Positions 8,146 to 15,798 of a stretch of 33,164 nucleotides of DNA are shown here, piece by piece. The DNA lies in assembly GCA_028710485.1 (NCBI GenBank), contig JAQTTZ010000038.1, positions 1 to 33,164 on the forward strand. The letters run 5' to 3'. The translations under genes and the position numbers were made by a program. This stretch comes from Bacteriovorax sp. GTDB lineage: Bacteria > Bdellovibrionota > Bacteriovoracia > Bacteriovoracales > Bacteriovoracaceae. Under the pieces are notes generated by a model. The model was not told the DNA's origin, did no database searches, and worked only from the letters and a program-made list of their open reading frames with translations. Numbering within the stretch: position 1 is the first letter of the stretch; each line of letters starts with the position of its first letter.

Positions 8146-9765
8146 ATGGATCTCCTTACCCTTATCGGCGATGCAGACGAAAATTTTTATCAACTTGGAC
8201 TTCTTGACCGGATACGGGCAAAAGAGGTCCATCGTGATGTGAAATTGATGTTAAGTACTCCATGGAAACCCGTTAACCAGGCGATAGAAGAAGTCGCCAA
8301 AATAGTGCTCAAAAACTCAATCCTCAAAAAAACCAACCAGTATCATCAGCTAAAGAGCTATAGTGAAGGCCTGGGCATTAAATTTGAAGAGACAATTTAC
8401 GTTATGCTGATTCCTGAAATCGTCAGCTGCATGTCGAAATGGGCGCCTGGACTTATCAAAGGAAATTTGGGATGTTCAAGTTTTTTCATGAGAAATGAAA
8501 AAAGCGAAGTAGTCCATGGACGTATTTTAGATTTTCCACTGCAAGGTTCATTTGACTTTTATGAACGGGCCATTCTCTATGACCTCAAAGGAATGCCCAA
8601 GACATTAGGCTTTGGTACAAGCGGAATACCCTATCCATCAATCACTTTAATGACCGAAGATGGCATCACTCTTTCTCTTCATCAAAAATTTACCAACGTA
8701 TTTAATATTGATGGAACTTCAATCTTCGAATTAATTTTTGATCTCTTAAAAAATGCCAACGATAAAAAATCAACGCTGGAATACCTGAAAAACCATGAAA
8801 GTATCACGACATGGGCCCTTTATATGTCTTTTAAAAATGGAGACGTTCTAGCAGTCGATCTTATGGGCAAAAAGATTTACGCGAACGAAATGACTGTTCC
8901 AGACGCTGGTGTTTTGTACTTCTGCAATCATTTAGAAAATAAGGCCATCTTGCAAGAAGACATGCTTCCCACTGGATTTCATCAATACAACTTGATGAGA
9001 GAAGAAATTGCTCAGAAAAAAATTAATCATTTTATAAAAAATAAGCAAAAAACAGAACTTGAATTAATACGTTTAATGGCAACGCCTTATGATCAAAAAA
9101 TTAAACTGCCCGGTCATTATGAAAATTATCTGATGGATAATATTACACCTTCAAGCCTCACCGTTATGACCATGAATCCTACGGCCGCGACAGCTCTTTA
9201 TATCGATGGCCCAGCTCCAAAACTTTATCGCGACAATTTAATTTCCATTACAGATTGTTTTAATAATCCGGCGCAAAAAGAGCTAAAAAATAAAAAAGCT
9301 AAAACTGTCTCTGAAGATTATTATCAGGGAATCGCCTCTCTGATGAAGGCCCAAAAAGGATTTGATCTACGTGATGCCTCTGCTGTTTATCACAATTTAC
9401 AATTAGCGATTGATCATCTTGAACATTTTGCTGAAAAAGGTGTGGCCGAATTTTATTTTTTAATCGCCCAGTATATGTTTGAAACTCATCCTAAAGTTTT
9501 AATGACACTTTTACATGGTTTTAAAAAAATGGAAGGTCACCTTCCACAGACGCTCAATGATCACTGTCTCCTTTTTATAGGGAGGATCGAACGCATTTTA
9601 CAAGTGCCCAATACCATGGAAGAAGATAAAATTATTCATCCCAAATTGCGCGCAATTTATAACTTGGAAATAAAGATTCCAAGATTGATATTTCATATGA
9701 CAACGAAAAATATGATTGTTCCACGTCTTGATATTTTAGATGTGATTTACATTTATATTTCATAG
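8146..9765 (+). CDS. Acid ceramidase/NAAA-like Ntn hydrolase
   Basis: The protein is 539 residues from ATG 8146; an upstream in-frame TTG (8065) overlaps the divergent gene and lacks a ribosome site. The sequence GNLGCSSFFMRN...HGRILDFP matches the active-site region of acid ceramidase and N-acylethanolamine acid amidase. Cys110, Arg126 and Asp129 have the same spacing (+16, +19) as Cys143, Arg159 and Asp162 of human acid ceramidase. A following SITLMTEDGITLSLHQKF segment corresponds to the family's substrate-pocket strands. Residues 1-109 would form the alpha subunit, and self-cleavage would expose Cys110 as nucleophile. The last ~200 residues are a mostly helical extension not typical of the family. 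No signal peptide is seen, unlike the lysosomal enzymes, so it may act in the cytoplasm on N-acyl lipids or related amides. Confidence 0.75.
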   Translation: MDLLTLIGDADENFYQLGLLDRIRAKEVHRDVKLMLSTPWKPVNQAIEEVAKIVLKNSILKKTNQYHQLKSYSEGLGIKFEETIYVMLIPEIVSCMSKWAPGLIKGNLGCSSFFMRNEKSEVVHGRILDFPLQGSFDFYERAILYDLKGMPKTLGFGTSGIPYPSITLMTEDGITLSLHQKFTNVFNIDGTSIFELIFDLLKNANDKKSTLEYLKNHESITTWALYMSFKNGDVLAVDLMGKKIYANEMTVPDAGVLYFCNHLENKAILQEDMLPTGFHQYNLMREEIAQKKINHFIKNKQKTELELIRLMATPYDQKIKLPGHYENYLMDNITPSSLTVMTMNPTAATALYIDGPAPKLYRDNLISITDCFNNPAQKELKNKKAKTVSEDYYQGIASLMKAQKGFDLRDASAVYHNLQLAIDHLEHFAEKGVAEFYFLIAQYMFETHPKVLMTLLHGFKKMEGHLPQTLNDHCLLFIGRIERILQVPNTMEEDKIIHPKLRAIYNLEIKIPRLIFHMTTKNMIVPRLDILDVIYIYIS

Positions 9766-9804
9766 GTAAAAAAGTTGAGGCCGGATAAAAAAGCAGTTCT
9801 TTTA

Positions 9805-9842
9805 AATTGCTACGATTACTGGACAAAGCCAGTTTAGCAATT
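9805..9842. other. Two-stage inverted repeat (composite hairpin)
   Basis: AATTGCTA (9805-9812) pairs perfectly with TAGCAATT (9835-9842). Inside it, ACTGG (9818-9822) pairs with CCAGT (9829-9833) around a 6-base loop. No T-run follows on either strand, so it is not a standard terminator. It sits 40 bases after the ceramidase-like gene in a 275-base intergenic stretch that otherwise shows no gene. It could be an RNA processing site or a protein-binding cruciform. Confidence 0.45.
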
Positions 9843-10040
9843 CCATTTGGGTTAAAACGTAGAAATTACTCTTTGGCAAGATTCTAATGACATGAAGGTT
9901 CATCAGAAGCATTATTAAGGATTAATTTTTCACCTGATAGTAAGTAAATCATAAGTAAAACACTCTTACATTTTAGAAAATAAATTGAATTAAGAAAATT
10001 AATTTTCCTCCGAAGATATTACACTATTCAAGGAATAATC

Positions 10041-10490
10041 ATGAAAAAATCCTTTTTCGCTTTAGCTTTCTTATCTTCAAGTATAATCACTGCAGAAGAA
10101 CCCCTCTGTAAAACGACAGCAGGACAAATGCTCAGTTTTTCCGCTTCAAACACTGTTTTTATTGGAGAAGAAGAAAGACCTTATAAAGATATGAGAAAAT
10201 CTCTCAGCGAGAAATTTGTTGAGTTATGCAAAACGGACAAGAGTTCAAATGATATTATTTCTGAAATGTATAATCGCTGTTTTAGATTGACCAAAGAAAA
10301 AATAAAAAAGAAAGAAAGTAAATTTCATTTTGAAAAAGCATGCGATATTGCTTTCATCGCAGCTACTTATTACGCAGAAGGTTTTGAACAGGCCAAAAAA
10401 GACAATGCCGAAATTACCGATAATAGCGAAAATGAAATTGAGCGTGAAATCCCTGCGGGAATACCAGAAAGATCGACTTTAAAAAAATAA
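10041..10490 (+). CDS. Small exported cysteine-containing protein
   Basis: This 149-residue protein has a signal peptide (MKKSFFALAFLSSSIITA, cleavage before EEPLC). The mature part is mainly helical and has four Cys residues (about 23, 63, 80 and 100), enough for two disulfides. The C-terminal tail is charged and probably disordered. AAGGA precedes the ATG. No family is recognised. It is convergent with the DUF4360 gene at 10550. Confidence 0.7.
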   Translation: MKKSFFALAFLSSSIITAEEPLCKTTAGQMLSFSASNTVFIGEEERPYKDMRKSLSEKFVELCKTDKSSNDIISEMYNRCFRLTKEKIKKKESKFHFEKACDIAFIAATYYAEGFEQAKKDNAEITDNSENEIEREIPAGIPERSTLKK

Positions 10491-10491
10491 C

Positions 10492-10520
10492 AAAAAAAAG
10501 GCCCACATATAGTGTGGGCC
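10492..10520 (-). terminator. Rho-independent terminator of the DUF4360 gene
   Basis: GGCCCACA (10500-10507) and TGTGGGCC (10513-10520) form a perfect 8-bp stem with a 5-base loop. On the minus strand the stem is followed by eight T residues (complement of 10492-10499). It lies 30 bases after the stop of the gene at 10550-11161 and could partly serve the convergent plus-strand gene as well. Confidence 0.85.
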
Positions 10521-10549
10521 TCAACTCGTAAACTTAAATAATGAAATAA

Positions 10550-11161
10550 CTATCTTGCACAACGTTTCCATTGAAGTTGGTATAAGATCCCAGTCTTAAA
10601 GTCAGCAGAGTCAACAGTAGCAGTGGCCTGATCATTAAAGCGGTTCGTTCTAACTAACATTGCGGCATTGACTCTTAGAATAGTGTCGGCACCACACGCA
10701 GACCAAACCTGAGCATTGATATCTAATGTATTTGAAAATTGGTAGTCAGTGTCTGTTCTTCCTAAAAACATTTTATCAAACTTTGGTCCAACTGATCCTG
10801 CCAAAAAGTATTCAGCAGTCATACGGGCCGATGCCTGAGCTGGTAGAGAGACGTATCCGCGGTAGTCGACGTTTACAACTGAAACGCTAAATCCTTGTGG
10901 AATATGAACTGGAATGGCAACGTTACAAGTCTTTCTTTCTAACGTTCTATTTGCTCCTCCGGCCTCAACAATAAATTGATCGAAGATAAGTGAAAGTGAT
11001 TTTGCATCGTGGCTCAATGTTACTGAAGCAGTGCCCGCTGGGCAGCCGTTTCCACCGTAAGCTGGAGTTCCTAATTGAATATCATCTGCATGGGCACCTT
11101 GAAAGGCCGAGATAGTTAGAGCAAGCAGCGCTGAAGTTACCAATGTTTTGTTCATTTTCAT
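10550..11161 (-). CDS. DUF4360 family exported protein
   Basis: This 203-residue protein has a signal peptide (cleavage after QGAHA, about residue 25) and a mature domain of the DUF4360 type. It shows GGNGCPAGTASVTLS with its Cys, LSLIFDQFIVEAG, CNVAIPVHIPQGFSVSVVNVDYRGYVSLP, and a final WSACG...LRVNAAM...LQWKRC block. DUF4360 proteins are secreted single-domain proteins of unknown function found in fungi, actinobacteria and predatory bacteria; the paired Cys probably form disulfides. GGGGGA precedes the ATG at 11161; the Met two codons later is an alternative. It is divergent from a second DUF4360 gene at 11389. Confidence 0.85.
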   Translation of the reverse strand: MKMNKTLVTSALLALTISAFQGAHADDIQLGTPAYGGNGCPAGTASVTLSHDAKSLSLIFDQFIVEAGGANRTLERKTCNVAIPVHIPQGFSVSVVNVDYRGYVSLPAQASARMTAEYFLAGSVGPKFDKMFLGRTDTDYQFSNTLDINAQVWSACGADTILRVNAAMLVRTNRFNDQATATVDSADFKTGILYQLQWKRCAR

Positions 11162-11268
11162 ATTTCCCCCAGAAATTCTAAAAAAGCTTTAATGCTTTCG
11201 TTAATCTTTTTTTAAAACAATTTTTTTTAATTTAAAAGTTCAAAAACTCAAGTGCCTTCAGTTTGTTC

Positions 11269-11310
11269 GCCATCTGGTTCATTCTCCTTTTCGATGTCCG
11301 CCATCTGGCG
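11269..11310. promoter_or_regulatory. Direct repeat CGCCATCTGG x2 between divergent DUF4360 genes
   Basis: CGCCATCTGG occurs at 11269-11278 and again at 11299-11308, exactly 30 bp apart (about three helical turns, same face). The second copy extends to CGCCATCTGGCG, a near-palindrome with 5-bp arms. It sits in the 227-base gap between the two divergent DUF4360 genes, where a shared regulator would bind. The role is inferred from placement. Confidence 0.5.
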
Positions 11311-11388
11311 ATCAGTTTATGCACACCATTTTTTTTAGATTGTGATGTTTAACAAAATCCTCTATTTCTTTTATCAGGGGGATACTTT

Positions 11389-12141
11389 ATGAAAACAAAA
11401 ACACTTCTACTCGCTCTGGGACTTATGGGTGCAATCAATTGTGCATGGGCAGAAAACTTTCAATTCCAAAATATCAGAGTTGGTGGAACAGGTTGTCCAT
11501 CTGACGTTACTCAAATTGTCATGGCACCTGATTTCAGTACTGCCAGTATCCTCTTTCAGAGTTTTGAGTCACATGTGCCAGCAGTTGTCGATAATCCAAA
11601 GGCCACACCTTATATTTCTATTTTAAATTGTAATGTTTTCTTAGATATAAAATTGCCGTTAGGACAAAAGCTAGATGCTTTAGAAATTAGTTACGATATG
11701 CGAGGACATGCTTTCTTAGATCGCGGAGTTAATGGAAATTTTAAGAGCTTCTTAATAAGTAGTAATGGTCTGGGGACTGAAAGATCCCAGGGAGTTCAAC
11801 TACTTCAAGAAAAAAATTGGACCAATACAAGTGTTGACCAGGAAGAAGACTTTTTGGTTCAGACCACAAAATCTCTTGCCATTCAATCGCAATGTAATGG
11901 CGCAGGCAGTGGAGATAGAGTTTCCATTCATCTCCAGCATCAATTAGGTAGTCAAATTATGGGCGGGTTTGAAAGAACAAATGCTTCAGGCACAATAACA
12001 ATGGATTCATCTGATTTAAAAGGTGGCATCAGGCTTCGCGCTTATACATCAGCGTGTAGAGTAGGGCCTACTCCGCCAGGACCTAGGAGAAATTGTCGAG
12101 TCGTAAGAATAAACGGTAGATCTCAAATGGTCTGCCAATAA
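11389..12141 (+). CDS. DUF4360 family exported protein, divergent paralogue
   Basis: This 250-residue protein has a signal peptide (cleavage after INCAWA, about residue 21). The same domain order as its divergent neighbour is visible: VGGTGCPSDVTQIVMAPDFS, SILFQSFE, LNCNVFLDIKLPLGQKLDALEISYDMRGHAFLD, a central insertion, SQCNG, and a final strand with Cys (YTSACR). It then has an extra Pro/Arg-rich C-terminal tail of about 25 residues containing two more Cys, absent from the neighbour. AGGGGGA precedes the ATG. The pair probably arose by duplication and diverged strongly. Confidence 0.8.
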   Translation: MKTKTLLLALGLMGAINCAWAENFQFQNIRVGGTGCPSDVTQIVMAPDFSTASILFQSFESHVPAVVDNPKATPYISILNCNVFLDIKLPLGQKLDALEISYDMRGHAFLDRGVNGNFKSFLISSNGLGTERSQGVQLLQEKNWTNTSVDQEEDFLVQTTKSLAIQSQCNGAGSGDRVSIHLQHQLGSQIMGGFERTNASGTITMDSSDLKGGIRLRAYTSACRVGPTPPGPRRNCRVVRINGRSQMVCQ

Positions 12142-12158
12142 AATTTTACTCTCATAAT

Positions 12159-12218
12159 AAGACTGGGGCAAAATGATACTAATGAGACATTATTAAGTTT
12201 CACTATGGCCCCAGTCTT
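12159..12218. terminator. Long perfect hairpin after the DUF4360 gene (terminator-like)
   Basis: AAGACTGGGGC (12159-12169) pairs perfectly with GCCCCAGTCTT (12208-12218), an 11-bp stem enclosing 38 bases. The enclosed bases contain a smaller stem TAATG/CATTA (12180-12184 with 12188-12192). A short T-rich stretch follows (12222-12227). It can end transcription of the upstream gene, but the large loop is atypical and a structured RNA or binding site is possible. Confidence 0.55.
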
Positions 12219-12317
12219 GAAATTTTTACCTATACTATGAATGCAATAACTAACTCTTACTTTCACCAATCTATTTTTTATTTGCACTCTCTTTTTGGAT
12301 TGCTACAAATAAAGAAT

Positions 12318-13145
12318 ATGAATCTTTCACAACAAGAAAATTATTCAGTCAACTCCCAGCTTAGGCAACTCACAGAGGCCTATATGGCCAAGCATTCGGG
12401 CTTGACTCTTAATGCTCTTGCGGTTAGATGCGGAGTTCCTGCGACAACGATGCGCAGACTGATGCAAAAATGTCCTGCAGGCGAGCAAAGAAGTGAATTA
12501 GCACCACACTCTGTACTCTCTCTTGTCTCATACCTCTTCAAAGAAAAAAAAATTTCTTCTCTTCTAAAAAAAATCGATGGTCCTGTCGCTGAGCTACTCA
12601 ATCGTTGTTTCGATCAATTTATTTTCGATGAAGAATCTTCTAGTCATACTCTCGATTCAGATCTCAATAATATCTTCCAGGACAAAACGTGCTATCTTAT
12701 CTATAAATTGGCGGCCAATCAATGTGGCACAAGCACGTTGGAGATCAAGAATATTTTTGGATTATTAGGATTGCAAAAGTTAAGTGAACTGATTGATAAA
12801 AATTTGATCGTTGCCGATAAAGACAATATCAATATACTCCATGCCAGAGAAAAAAACTTTTCAGTAGACCTGGGCCTTGCGCGCGACCTCACCCATTCGC
12901 TGGTCGATTTCTACAAACCTCGCGATGTGGAAGCAGGTTTCAATCTTTTTTATTCATTGTCGGAAGGCATGAATGAAAAAGGTATCAAAAAAATTAAAGA
13001 AATTGAAAAAGATGCTGTCAAAAAAATATATGACCTCATGAGCGATAAAAACTATCAAGGTGATATTGCCTATTTCGCTGTCGTTTTGTCAGACGTTTTA
13101 GGTAGTACACCAACAGAAAATAATAATGAAGGAGTTCTACAGTGA
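12318..13145 (+). CDS. HTH-containing regulator, coupled to a small exported protein
   Basis: The protein is 275 residues from ATG 12318. An in-frame ATG at 12237 would add 27 residues, but a TATACT (12231-12236) touches it, so the inner start is preferred. About 30 residues in, LTLNALAVRCGVPATTMRRL is a good helix-turn-helix, followed by a helical region. The layout resembles the TIGR02147/DUF4423 regulators at 24-28 kb but is too divergent to place firmly. Its stop overlaps the start of the exported-protein gene at 13142 (GTGA), so the two are translationally coupled and probably act together. No cofactor or sensor domain is seen. Confidence 0.65.
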   Translation: MNLSQQENYSVNSQLRQLTEAYMAKHSGLTLNALAVRCGVPATTMRRLMQKCPAGEQRSELAPHSVLSLVSYLFKEKKISSLLKKIDGPVAELLNRCFDQFIFDEESSSHTLDSDLNNIFQDKTCYLIYKLAANQCGTSTLEIKNIFGLLGLQKLSELIDKNLIVADKDNINILHAREKNFSVDLGLARDLTHSLVDFYKPRDVEAGFNLFYSLSEGMNEKGIKKIKEIEKDAVKKIYDLMSDKNYQGDIAYFAVVLSDVLGSTPTENNNEGVLQ

Positions 13146-13459
13146 AAAAAATATTCACGGCCCTAATGCTCACCCTGGCCCTTTTAAACGCAGTTTGCGC
13201 CGAAGACCTCAGTAGTATCGACGTCCTTATCAGGCAAGGTCTGCAAGTAAAAATGGGAGAACTCACCGGAGCAGGATCAAAATTTTCGGTTCACAACCTA
13301 GCGGGCCTTGTGCTGCCTGATGGAGTGTTGATGAAAGAAGATTGCAGTGCAATTATTGTCAGAGCAAGTGTTGACCCAAAGGTCTCAGACATTATAAGAA
13401 TAAAAGTCCAAGATCACGAGATCGAAGCTTCAGAATTTATTGGATTCGTTGTTCGTTAA
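13142..13459 (+). CDS. Small exported protein coupled to the HTH regulator
   Basis: This 105-residue protein starts at GTG 13142, seven bases after AAGGAG, and overlaps the upstream stop. The signal peptide MKKIFTALMLTLALLNAVCA is cleaved about residue 20. An 'AVCA' signal-peptidase I site is likelier than a lipobox. The mature part of about 85 residues is beta-rich with one Cys. No family is recognised. Its stop is two bases from that of the convergent gene at 13461. Confidence 0.7.
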   Translation: MKKIFTALMLTLALLNAVCAEDLSSIDVLIRQGLQVKMGELTGAGSKFSVHNLAGLVLPDGVLMKEDCSAIIVRASVDPKVSDIIRIKVQDHEIEASEFIGFVVR

Positions 13460-13460
13460 A

Positions 13461-13913
13461 TTATTTTAACTGGCCACTTCTAATAGTTGCTTGAAGAGCA
13501 TTCACAGTATCTTTTAATTCTTGAAAATCGACTTTCATTTTTTCGATGTCTTGATTTTTTAAGGTTAGTATATCGGCCTTTAGTTTTTCCGTTTCACTTA
13601 AATCTCTAGAGGCCAATGCTGGAGTTGTTTTTTTCTCACCGAGTTTTACCTCAGCTTTTTTTTCTTCGGCTTCTTTTATAACTTTCACTATCTCTTCAAG
13701 GGATTTTAACTTTTTAGCATTATCATCCAACTTATTTTCCATATTTTTGAGTGAAGCCGCAAGATCAACAAGGTACTTATCAATGACCTCAATTCGTTCT
13801 TGTTTGTTTAGTCCGGCATTATCTATCGACTGATATGGTTTAATTTCGGCCATCGCCGCGCTTGAAGCGGACAAGTTAATGACTAAGATAAGCGTTCCTA
13901 ATAAAGTTTTCAC
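13461..13913 (-). CDS. Exported coiled-coil protein
   Basis: The protein is 150 residues from GTG 13913. That start is chosen because GGAG lies nine bases upstream; the longer frame from TTG 13928 would place the ribosome site inside the gene. The signal peptide MKTLLGTLILVINLSASSAAMA precedes EIKPYQ. The mature protein is a Lys/Glu/Leu-rich helix with heptad-like spacing (about residues 40-145), as in periplasmic coiled-coil proteins. No family is recognised. It is convergent with the gene at 13142. Confidence 0.65.
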   Translation of the reverse strand: MKTLLGTLILVINLSASSAAMAEIKPYQSIDNAGLNKQERIEVIDKYLVDLAASLKNMENKLDDNAKKLKSLEEIVKVIKEAEEKKAEVKLGEKKTTPALASRDLSETEKLKADILTLKNQDIEKMKVDFQELKDTVNALQATIRSGQLK

Positions 13914-13982
13914 TGCATTATTCTCCAAGTATTGGTTAATCTATAAAAAAATAACATTTTTTTTCAAAAAAGTCCCTGGAAA

Positions 13983-14048
13983 ACCAATTCGTGACTAACC
14001 AATTCAAATTTTCCGTGCTATTTTGAGCCTTCAATTTTTAGATATAAT
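13983..14048 (+). promoter_or_regulatory. phnD upstream region: ACCAATTC direct repeat and promoter
   Basis: ACCAATTC occurs at 13983-13990 and 13998-14005 (15-bp period), and an inverted ATTGGTTA lies at 13931-13938. Downstream, CTATTTTGAGC (14018-14028) stands 14 bases before a perfect TATAAT (14043-14048), the same spacing as before the lipoprotein gene at 1367. The repeats are candidates for regulator binding upstream of the phosphonate-type importer. No canonical Pho box is visible. Confidence 0.5.
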
Positions 14049-14076
14049 CCGTTGAATTCTATTAAGGAGTTTTTCC

Positions 14077-14994
14077 ATGCAGATCTTGAAAAGACCGTTA
14101 CTTGGCCTTTTGCTTCTTGTTGTTTCTTTCTCTCTTTTTGCTGAACTTTTCGCTGAAGATAAACTAGGTACCAGAGAAAACCCGGTAAAAATTTATTTCA
14201 CTCCTTCCGTTGATGCGAACTCTATTGCAACTAACTCAGAGCACTTTTTAAAATTCATGGAAAAAGAAACTGGTCTTTTTTACAAGTCAGGAATTCCATC
14301 TAACTATATCGCCGTAGTTGAAGCTTTCGGATCTTCAAGAGCTGATATCGCTGTTATGAACTCTTTTGGATACCTACTTGCCAATACAAAATTTGGAGCT
14401 GAAGCAAAACTTAAAACTCTTCGCCACGGTAAAGATTATTACTCAGGAGCAATCTACGTAAATGCTAACTCTGGAATTAAAACACTTAAAGATTTGAACG
14501 GTAAAAAATTCGCGTTTACTGATGCTTCTTCAACATCAGGATACCTTTTTCCTCTTAAAATCATCAACGACAATAAAATCAAACTTGCCAATACAACTTT
14601 TGCAATTAAACACGACAACGTCATTACTATGATTTATCAAGGCCAGGTTGATGCCGGAGCTGCATTTTATTCAGATGCATATGAGGGAAAAATCAAAGAT
14701 GCAAGAGAAAGAGTTATGACTCAATTTCCAGATGTGGAAAAGAAAGTAACTGTTTTAAAAATCACTGATCATATTCCAAACGATCCCTTTGTTTTTAGAA
14801 AAGGTATGCCTGCAGACGTTACTAAAAAGTTCATCGATGGACTAAATAAATATCTTGCAACTAAAGAAGGTAAAGAAGCTTTTAAAAATATCTACGCTGT
14901 TGATGGTGTCGTTCCTGCGACAAACAAAGACTACGATGCTCTTAGAAAAGTTTTAAAAGCTACTAATACCGATGTTTCTTCTTTAATTAAATAA
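14077..14994 (+). CDS. phnD: Phosphonate/phosphite/phosphate ABC transporter, periplasmic binding protein PhnD-like
   Basis: This 305-residue protein has a signal peptide (cleavage about residue 26, ELFA|EDKL). The mature part matches PhnD-type binding proteins: KIYFTPSVDANSIA at the start, FGSSRADIAVMNSFGYLLA, YYSGAIYVNANSGIKTLKDL, KKFAFTDASSTSGYLFPL, and a later QVDAGAAFYSDAY. It would capture a small phosphorus oxyanion or phosphonate in the periplasm and deliver it to PhnE/PhnC. AAGGAG lies seven bases before the ATG. It is the first gene of phnD-phnC-phnE. No C-P lyase genes are in the window, so the substrate (phosphonate, phosphite or phosphate) is open. Confidence 0.9.
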   Translation: MQILKRPLLGLLLLVVSFSLFAELFAEDKLGTRENPVKIYFTPSVDANSIATNSEHFLKFMEKETGLFYKSGIPSNYIAVVEAFGSSRADIAVMNSFGYLLANTKFGAEAKLKTLRHGKDYYSGAIYVNANSGIKTLKDLNGKKFAFTDASSTSGYLFPLKIINDNKIKLANTTFAIKHDNVITMIYQGQVDAGAAFYSDAYEGKIKDARERVMTQFPDVEKKVTVLKITDHIPNDPFVFRKGMPADVTKKFIDGLNKYLATKEGKEAFKNIYAVDGVVPATNKDYDALRKVLKATNTDVSSLIK

Positions 14995-15019
14995 TCCTTA
15001 ATTTTTTGGGTGAGTTGAT

Positions 15020-15778
15020 ATGTTAGAAATTAAAAATCTTGAAAAAGTTTATCCCAACGGCCACCACGCTTTACAAAATATTTCTTTTAGCGTGCCGAAA
15101 GGGGAATTTTTAGTCGTCATTGGTCTTTCGGGCTCAGGTAAATCGACAATGTTAAGATGTATTAACCGTCTTCATGATCCTACGAGTGGAGAGATTCTTT
15201 TTAATGGAATTGATACAACGAAGTTAAAAGGAAAAAATCTTCGTAAAATAAGATCAGAAATCGGAATGATCTTCCAACATTTCAATCTCATTCCAAGAAA
15301 GACAGTGCTGGCCAATGTTCTTTCTGGAAATCTTTCTCGCACAGGAATACTAAAATCTATTCTGGGAATATATGCGCCAGAAGATCTTGAACGCGCAAAG
15401 AAATATATTGGAATCGTAGGCCTTAAAGGCAAGGAAAAAAACCGTGCCGACAACCTCTCAGGAGGACAACAGCAACGAGTTTCTATTGCCCGTGCTCTAA
15501 TGCAAAATCCAAAAATTTTATTAGCTGATGAACCAGTAGCTTCTCTCGATCCTGCAACTTCCCACTCGGTTATGCAGTACCTAAAAAAAGTTAATGAAGA
15601 ACTTGGTGTTACCGTTATCTGCAACCTTCACTTTCTTTCACTGGTACGCCAGTACGCTCACAGGGTTGTTGCCCTAAAGCATGGAAAACTGATTTATGAT
15701 GGAAAACCATTAGAGATTAATGAAGAATGGTTCAAAACGATCTACGGTGAAGATGCCGTAGAAGTGACGATTAACTAA
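15020..15778 (+). CDS. phnC: Phosphonate-type ABC transporter ATP-binding protein PhnC
   Basis: This 252-residue ABC ATPase has Walker A GLSGSGKST (35-43), Q-loop Q86, signature LSGGQ (146-150), Walker B ILLADE (166-171) and switch His204. The length and internal sequence (MIFQHFNLIPRKTVLANVLSG) are typical of PhnC. It energises import through PhnE at the inner membrane. It begins 25 bases after phnD with GGTGAG upstream, and phnE follows 20 bases later. Confidence 0.93.
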   Translation: MLEIKNLEKVYPNGHHALQNISFSVPKGEFLVVIGLSGSGKSTMLRCINRLHDPTSGEILFNGIDTTKLKGKNLRKIRSEIGMIFQHFNLIPRKTVLANVLSGNLSRTGILKSILGIYAPEDLERAKKYIGIVGLKGKEKNRADNLSGGQQQRVSIARALMQNPKILLADEPVASLDPATSHSVMQYLKKVNEELGVTVICNLHFLSLVRQYAHRVVALKHGKLIYDGKPLEINEEWFKTIYGEDAVEVTIN

Positions 15779-15798
15779 AAAATTATTAGAGATTACCT

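Noticed and set aside
12237..12317. N-terminal extension of the HTH regulator from ATG 12237
   Set aside because: A TATACT directly abuts the ATG and no ribosome site is visible; the extra residues look unstructured.
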